Part shown: piece by piece, positions 58,090-64,000 of the stretch
Layout of the letters: each line of letters starts with the position of its first letter
How positions within the stretch are numbered: position 1 is the stretch's first letter
Assembly (NCBI GenBank): GCA_028564705.1
Contig: JAPXFQ010002747.1
Location: forward strand, 310,001-374,000
DNA: 64,000 bases
Source: Apricaphanius iberus
Taxonomy: Eukaryota; Chordata; Actinopteri; Cyprinodontiformes; Aphaniidae
Direction: 5' to 3'
The notes under the pieces: model-generated
What the model was told of the DNA's origin: nothing
Databases searched by the model: none
What the model saw: the letters and a program-made list of their open reading frames with translations, nothing else
Translations under genes and position numbers: made by a program

Positions 58090-60359
58090 CTACAGCAATG
58101 GAGGTGCAATGGCCACCGCCACAGTCCAAGTCCGAACTAGAGACTGTTCTAGGTATGGTCAACTATTTTGCCAGATTCACACCACACATCTCAGAGGTAA
58201 ATGCACCGCTAAGACAGTTACTGAAACAAGATAATGAGTTTGTGGGGGACGTTATCCATGACAGAGCATTCAGCAAGATAAAAGAGCTGATCACAAACCA
58301 CCCAGTACTAGCGTACTACGATCCGCAAAAATAACTCACACTACAAGTGGATGCTTCAAAATGTGGTTTGGGCGCGGTGCTGTTACAAGACGGAAAACCA
58401 GCTGCTTATGCATCCAAATCACTAAACAGTACAGAACAAAACTATGCCCAAATTGAAAAGGAACTGTACGCTGTACTGTTTGAGTGCAAACGGTTCCATG
58501 AGTACATGTACGGCAGAAGAGTGACTGTAGATTCTGACCACAAACCACTGGAGGCAATTCTCAAAAAACCACTCTCTGCCGCACCACCAAGACTTCAAAG
58601 GATGATACTCCAACTCCAAAAGTATAACATCCACATCACACACAAAACCGGAAAAGAAATACGGGTGGCGGACACTCTGTCACGAAAATCAATAGACTAC
58701 TACGACGACAGCTTACGTGAAGATATGAACGCACAAATACATACCCTCATGAACAGTCTACCAGTGAGCAACAACAAACTACAGGAAATCAAAATGGCTA
58801 CTTCTCAGGACGCTCAACTCACAACACTCAAACAAGTCACAAAAACAGGGTGGCCCGACAGGCGCAAACAATGCCCGCCACCCATTTAAGAATTCTGGAA
58901 TCACAGAGACGAGATTTGTGAAGTTGATGGCATAATATTCAAAGGTGAGAAAATAATAGTACCCCAGAACCTCAGAAAGGACATATTGGAACGCATCCAT
59001 GCCGGTCACATGGGTGTTGAGAAATCCAAAAGCAGGGCACGCAACCTTCTGTTTCGGCCACTCATGGGTCAGCAGATAGAAGCACTGGTTGGACAGTGTA
59101 GCACATGCCAAGAGTGACGCAGTGCTAACCCTAAAGAACCGTTACTGTCCCACACTATCCCTGAAAGGCCGTGGTATTTAGTGGGAACAGACTTATTCGC
59201 ATGGAATGGTCATGACTTTATCACCATAGTGGACTACTACAGTCGTTTCTTTGAAATGGAAAAAATGAGCAGCTGTACAACAGCTGCTGTAGTCGCAAAA
59301 CTCAAGGCAGCATTTGCACGCCACGGCATTCCTGAGCGTGTCATCAGCGACAATGGCCCCTGTTATAATGCGGATGAGTTTCGCTGCTTTGCAGAGATAT
59401 GTGACTTCAGTCATATTACCAGCAGCCCCGGATACCCTCAAAGTAAGGGCCTCGCTGAAAAGACAGTACAAACAACCAAACGCGTTTTGGATAAAGCAAA
59501 AAGCTGACGGCAAGGACCATTACATTGGACTTTTGGAATATAGAAACACACCGTTTAACAACCTAAAGTCTCCAGCCCAACTGCTAATGAGCTGCAGGTT
59601 ACGCTCTATTCCCCCCGCAACAGCCAAACAGCTTCGACCTAAAATCACACCTCAGCGGACCATACGAGAGTGCAGAGAGTCATGCCAACAACGACAGTAA
59701 ACCAACAGGATGGAGCTATCACATCAAAACTGAGGAAGGACAGCCACTTCGGCGAAATAGACGCCACCTTTGTGAAACCAGAGAGACCCATGGCACAACC
59801 GAAGAACGCGAACTTGTCCCACAAGTCAGAGACAATTCGTTCGAACCTGCCCAACCTCAAACCAGCCAGTCCCAACACGAGTTCAGCTATGTTACAAGAT
59901 CAGGCCGAGCCATCAAGCCAAGACAAATACTTTATCTTTAAATGTTGTGATTAGCAAGCTGAAGTTAAGATGAAAAAAAAAAAAAAATAAGATTTTGAGA
60001 TATTAAAATGTTTTAAGACTGACCTACAGTACACTCATGTATGCCATTCAGCACTTGAATTTAAGCACTGGTAGTTTTGTTTACAGGCCAGTAACAAGAC
60101 GTTATAAACAGGTTATATATGTTTTGAAATGCCAATGCATGCATGTTTATATACATCTACAGTCTGTGCATGATACATGTAAACATTGATTGTGAACCCT
60201 CATTTTCAAGAAGGGAGATGTAACATCCTAACGCTAGGGGCGCTGTCACAATGTCGCATGATGTATTGAATAACTGCGAGACACGGTACTAGAGGAAGAG
60301 AGATCCAATATGGCTCAATAAACAGACCTGAAGTTATACTGGTGTGGTTCATTCTTACA
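58090..60359 (+). mobile_element. 5'-truncated Ty3/gypsy retrotransposon, dead
   Basis: Order on the plus strand: end of reverse transcriptase (from 58094, NYFARF), a stop at 58332, RNase H (58335-58640, DASKCGLGAVL then YAQIEKEL), integrase zinc finger with H-x3-H and C-x2-C (about 58985-59115), integrase core with D (GTDLF), D (ISDNGP) and E (SKGLAEK) at 59175-59470, then a frameshift near 59500. RT-RH-IN order defines Ty3/gypsy. Gag, protease, the RT catalytic core and the 5' LTR are missing. Stops at 58887 and 59115 also break it. The 3' part after 59950 is untranslated, with a purine tract (AAGAAGGGAGA) before the LTR. Confidence 0.88.
60219..60359 (+). repeat. 3' LTR of the gypsy element
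   Basis: Starts TGTAACATCC directly after the polypurine tract and ends at or near TTCTTACA, giving TG...CA ends and a length of about 141 bp, which is short. An AATAAACA poly(A)-like word lies near its 3' end. The opposite LTR is not in the window, so the right border is inferred. Confidence 0.6.
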
Positions 60360-61360
60360 AAATAAGTTTATGTTAGAGAGCAAATACAAACGACAGAACA
60401 TATAGAACTTAAGTCTGATACCAATATCGGTCGCACTGAAGACATTTAATTATCAAAATATAATTAATAAATATTCGAATGTATTTGAATTTTAATATTA
60501 ATAAACAAACTTAAAATATGATTTTTGGTAAAAGTCAGTGCCCTACTGCATACCATGTTACGCAGCATTAAAATTATTTTAAGTACTTGAGCAACAAAAC
60601 AAAAAGATGTTTTTTGAGTGGCCAAATACGAAGTCTGGACATAAATTAATTGACGCTGCAGCATGACTGTAAGCATCCCTCTTGCTTTAATTAATCTTCC
60701 CATGGGACTGATTATATACAAATTGCTATTAAAATTCATGATCTGGGAACATTTTACTTTGAACGAAAACTCATAATGTGTAGATGACATGCACACTTTC
60801 ATAGCATTGTAACTGCGACTAACCATTGACCTTCAAACTTTGGTTTTGACATGTGCATATGCAAATTTACCACAAGTACACATGCAAGTTATTTGTGGAG
60901 CACACAATGTGCTAGATGTAGATAAGCCACATAAAAATGAGGAAGAAAAAAAAGATGTAGAAACACATGCAAAACCAGACACTTTCAGAGGAGGGGGCCT
61001 TAGGGGTGATACCTCAAGTACCTTTTTTGAGTTTTGGAGAGTACGTGCATGAGGGGCCTGCCTGTGACTCTCAACAGTAATATTTTACTACTGATAACAA
61101 TTTTGATAAATGCAATAATCTTGCTGCCATTAGTAACAGGATGACTGTCAATCGATGCTCATCCTTCCAGTGCCTCTACCTCCACTTCCTCATCTGCTTT
61201 GCTGCAGTAAGGCTCCCAGGGTGAATGCAAAAGTACTGTAGTAGTATAGACTACTATATGCATGTTAATTTGACTTGTGGCAACTTATGAAGTGAAATGA
61301 CCCTTGTGTGTGTGTGCGTTTGTAGCATGCAACTGTGTGACAAACAATCATATAAAAACT
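60360..61360. other. Intergenic, nothing recognised
   Basis: AT-rich; short open frames on both strands lack recognisable domains. Confidence 0.5.
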
Positions 61361-61364
61361 TAAC

Positions 61365-61535
61365 CCTTGGGGTGTAGCGTGGCATAGTGGTTGCCCCATG
61401 TGCAAATGCTGCGGCCATCCCTGGCTCGAGTCCCGTCAAAGGCGACACATTCTGCAGGTCCTCCCCCACCTCTCTCCCCCCTCAAAAACCTGTTCCCTTT
61501 CAAACAAAAGCCACTCTGGCTCACAAAACCTTTTA
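61365..61535 (+). mobile_element. tRNA-like SINE
   Basis: GGGTGTAGCGTGGCATAGTGG (A-box region) and GGCTCGAGTCCCG (B box) about 45 bases apart, followed by CCTCCCCCACCTCTCTCC and an ACAAAACCTTTTAAAA end. Same general layout as 46990-47125. Confidence 0.55.
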
Positions 61536-61799
61536 AAACTTAACCCTCCAGCTATCAAATCATAGTCAAAAAATGTTTTTCAAAATAGACATATTTGTGA
61601 AGAAAAGCAGAGGTCTGTTTTTGAAGTTGCATTTTTTTTAAAGTTTGTATTAATTCTTTTATTTTCCATCATCCTTGCTGTACTGGCTTCATATCCCGCT
61701 CACCCCCCTCCCTGAAATCAGAAGTGGTTTGGCTGAAAAGAAAACCTCTGACTTTCATCAGTTTATTAGGTTCCTGCATGGCTGCATAAAGTGCTCAGT

Positions 61800-62110
61800 G
61801 AAATGTTTATTTCCACATTTATTCACACATTTCCACTTTTATTTATTTATATTCACATTTAATCATGTACTTATTTACACAGGTACTGAATTATTTAATT
61901 TTACATTTGTGTATTGATATCTACATTTATTTATTGATCTGTCTTCACATGTAATTATTTATGTATTTATTTATTTATCTTCACATTTATGTATTTATTT
62001 ACACATTTATGTACTTATTCATTTATTTATTTATTCACCAATTTATTTATTTACACATTTTTAGATCAGATTTATTTACACATTTCTAGATCCGATTTAT
62101 GTATACATTT
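61800..62110. repeat. (ATTT)n-like degenerate low-complexity tract
   Basis: Repeated TTATTTATTTA and ACATTTATT words over 300 bases. A TTCACATTTA-like decamer recurs irregularly, and a doubled ACATTT-CTAGATC segment lies at about 62056-62093. Confidence 0.75.
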
Positions 62111-62114
62111 CCAG

Positions 62115-63480
62115 GAGTGTATTCTAATAAGGGGGTGTTTCTAACACTGACCTAAAGCCTAATTGGTCAGCTTCAAGTCTCTGTATTTACAGTGAAGTGA
62201 CTAAGGAGGAGCGTTTACATTGGCTAGCTACTCTTGTGTGTCTGTGACAGAGTAGAGATACCTGGCTGGTGCAGTCTCAATGTCAGAGTAATGCTGATTC
62301 AACAACAGGTCTGTCTTTGACATGGAGGGCCCCTGCGAGCAACAGATGAAAACAGAGGTGCCTTGGAAGGTGAGGTGCTGGGGTTCAAAGTTTAACAATT
62401 GAAGGCAAACCAGGTTAAGCTTCTAGGTAAGCTAGCAGGAAGCCCCCAAGTAGCAACTCACAACGGAGCATTCAGTCCACCTTAGCATCTCGTCTTAAGA
62501 GTTTTGGCAAAAGTTCACAAGCACCTGTCCACATCTGATATTGAATTCCCCATTTAGGACCATGGTCAAGGGAGCCGACACTTGGAAAGAGACTTTAGAA
62601 AGAAATTAGCTTAGCGCATATATCATACATTGCGGTAATAGAGAACTGACGCAGTCTTGCAGGCGAAATAAGTTTCAAAAATCACATAATTTCACAAATC
62701 CCAGGGTTGGTTTTAATTGTTCTGCTATAAGTGTAGAATAATCTAATCCAGGTTTGAAATGTCTGAATATTGTAGTTTTTGAGTTAAAGCTAAGATGTTG
62801 TGGTCCAGATGCAAAAAAAGTGCCAAAATCTGTATTGAAGTTTAACATATCACAGAAAGGTTTCAGCTTTGTGAAATGAGGAGTCAGGCTTTAACATTTT
62901 ATTTTATTATTTAAGCTCAACGTACTACTTTTCCATTCTATTTCCAGAATGACAATAATTTATTGTCAATCTTTAAAAAAAATATATAAAGTCCAATATT
63001 TCATAATATCTATGTTTGGGTCACTTTCAGGAATTTATTTATTTCTATAAAAATGTTTTTTTTCTATTATTCAACAAAGTTTTAATGTACAAAGGAGCCA
63101 ATTATTATAAGTTTGAATAAATTAAAACACTTCTTTATTTATAAATAATCATGAAAATCTTCTTAAACTACTTCATAAAGTGTAGTCCCACTATTTTCTC
63201 TTTAGAGCAAGCACAGCTGGATTCATCTGCTGATGTTACAAATGTTAAAACCAACTACAGCTGTCATGTTGTGTAACTGTTCCCCACAAAAATGAATCGA
63301 AAAACATAAATGTGACCACTTGTCATCATTCAAAGATTTGTTTAGTTTGACTTTATATACTGTACACAAGGAAGTTTATATAAACACAAAATAGACTTTT
63401 TTTTTTTGCTCACTGTCGTAACATGAGGTGTTAAATCAGAAAAAACTTGAGGTCATTCAGAATTACTTAAATTATTTTTA
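62115..63480. other. Intergenic, nothing recognised
   Basis: No gene, RNA or element ends recognised. Confidence 0.5.
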
Positions 63481-63502
63481 AATGTCATATGACGAAATAC
63501 CA

Positions 63503-63775
63503 GGGCTGCACGGTGGCGCAGTGGTTAGCGCTGTTGCCTTGCAGCAAGAAGGTCGTGGGTTCGTATCCCGGCCCAGGGTCTTTCTGCATGGAGTTTGCAT
63601 GTTCTCCCCGTGTATGCGTGGGTTCTCTCCAGGTACTCCAGCTTCCTCCCACAGTCCAAAAACATGCATGATAGGTGAATTGATCACTCTAAATTGTCCC
63701 TAGGAATGAATGTGAGTGTGAATGGTTGTCTGTCTCTCTGTGTTGGCCCTGCAACAGACTGGCGTCCTGTTCAGA
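63503..63775 (+). mobile_element. Common fish interspersed repeat, SINE-like
   Basis: GGGCTGCACGGTGGCGCAGTGG, then GTGGGTTCGTATCC, then GTTTGCATGTTCTCCCCGTG and CAGTCCAAAAACATGCATG is a very abundant teleost repeat. The first two boxes match RNA polymerase III A and B boxes of a tRNA-derived SINE. Open frames on both strands here are by-products. Confidence 0.75.
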
Positions 63776-64000
63776 GTGTACTCTGCCTAACGCCTGATAA
63801 TTATACGTGTATTCATTACGTGTAGCAGACAATATACTGGAGGCAGACAAGCCACAATAAGTGAGTGGAAAAAAGATGTATAGATACCAAAAAGCAAAAA
63901 CCAAAATTGAAACAGTAAATTGATAAGCTTTGAGGTCACTCAAGTGTACTTGTTTTATGATTCTTTAATTTGAAACCTCTGCAATTCTGATCAAGTAGAG

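Noticed and set aside
61675..61917. Open frame in AT-rich low-complexity DNA
   Set aside because: No domain and no splice context; the composition matches the adjacent ATTT tract.
63478..63703. Open frames on both strands
   Set aside because: They lie inside a very abundant teleost interspersed repeat.
1..64000. CRISPR arrays, rRNA, canonical tRNA genes
   Set aside because: None seen. The tRNA-like boxes found belong to SINE-type repeats without a full cloverleaf.

Overview
The window is euchromatic, AT-rich DNA from a ray-finned (teleost) fish. The evidence is spliced genes with GT-AG introns, a tandem family of intronless P2Y1-like nucleotide receptors, a single-coding-exon UDP-glucuronosyltransferase of the fish UGT5 type, and a dense load of fish-type transposons (L2/Maui-like LINEs, Tc1, PIF/Harbinger-like MITEs, hAT, Ty3/gypsy, tRNA-like SINEs).

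Left part (1367-18743): one giant DNA transposon of about 17.4 kb. It is bounded by TAGTGATG/CATCACTA termini and an exact 8-bp target duplication (CTTGTGTC), and a paralogous empty site is visible near 27645. It carries two convergent, multi-exon genes. The plus-strand gene (3991-9309, about 14 coding exons) is a KDZ/Zisupton-type transposase with an N-terminal CxC cysteine cluster. The minus-strand gene (17014-12385, seven coding exons, 321 aa) is, as far as I can tell, an undescribed accessory protein: N-terminal zinc ribbon, a conserved middle block, a 46-unit Pro-Gln repeat, a basic NLS-like stretch, and a C-terminal chromodomain-like fold with CxxC pairs. The element ends carry long inverted repeats that duplicate the promoter and non-coding first exon, so both genes appear to be fired inward from mirrored ends. 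It is itself riddled with younger insertions (LINE tails, a Tc1 relic, microsatellites).

Middle part (19250-44050): a tandem array of P2Y1-like G-protein-coupled receptor genes, all on the plus strand. Copies 1 (19683-20678), 2 (23081-24082) and 4 (42946-43935) are intact. Copy 3 (32156-33143) has two single-base deletions in A-runs. A further copy at 40591 is a relic that lost TM2-TM5 and ends in a perfect 41-bp fold-back made from its own sequence. A trace of a receptor 3' flank at 274-360 suggests at least one more copy lies just left of the window. Upstream blocks are duplicated with the genes. A long antisense LINE (29095-32060) sits directly upstream of copy 3.

Right part (44050-64000): mostly transposon debris (several MITEs, a THAP-domain transposon relic, LINE and SINE fragments, a 5'-truncated dead Ty3/gypsy element with its 3' LTR) surrounding one intact UGT gene on the minus strand (55407-53815). 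Stretches without an assignment are listed explicitly. All gene models come from reading splice sites and frames by eye; no database search was possible.
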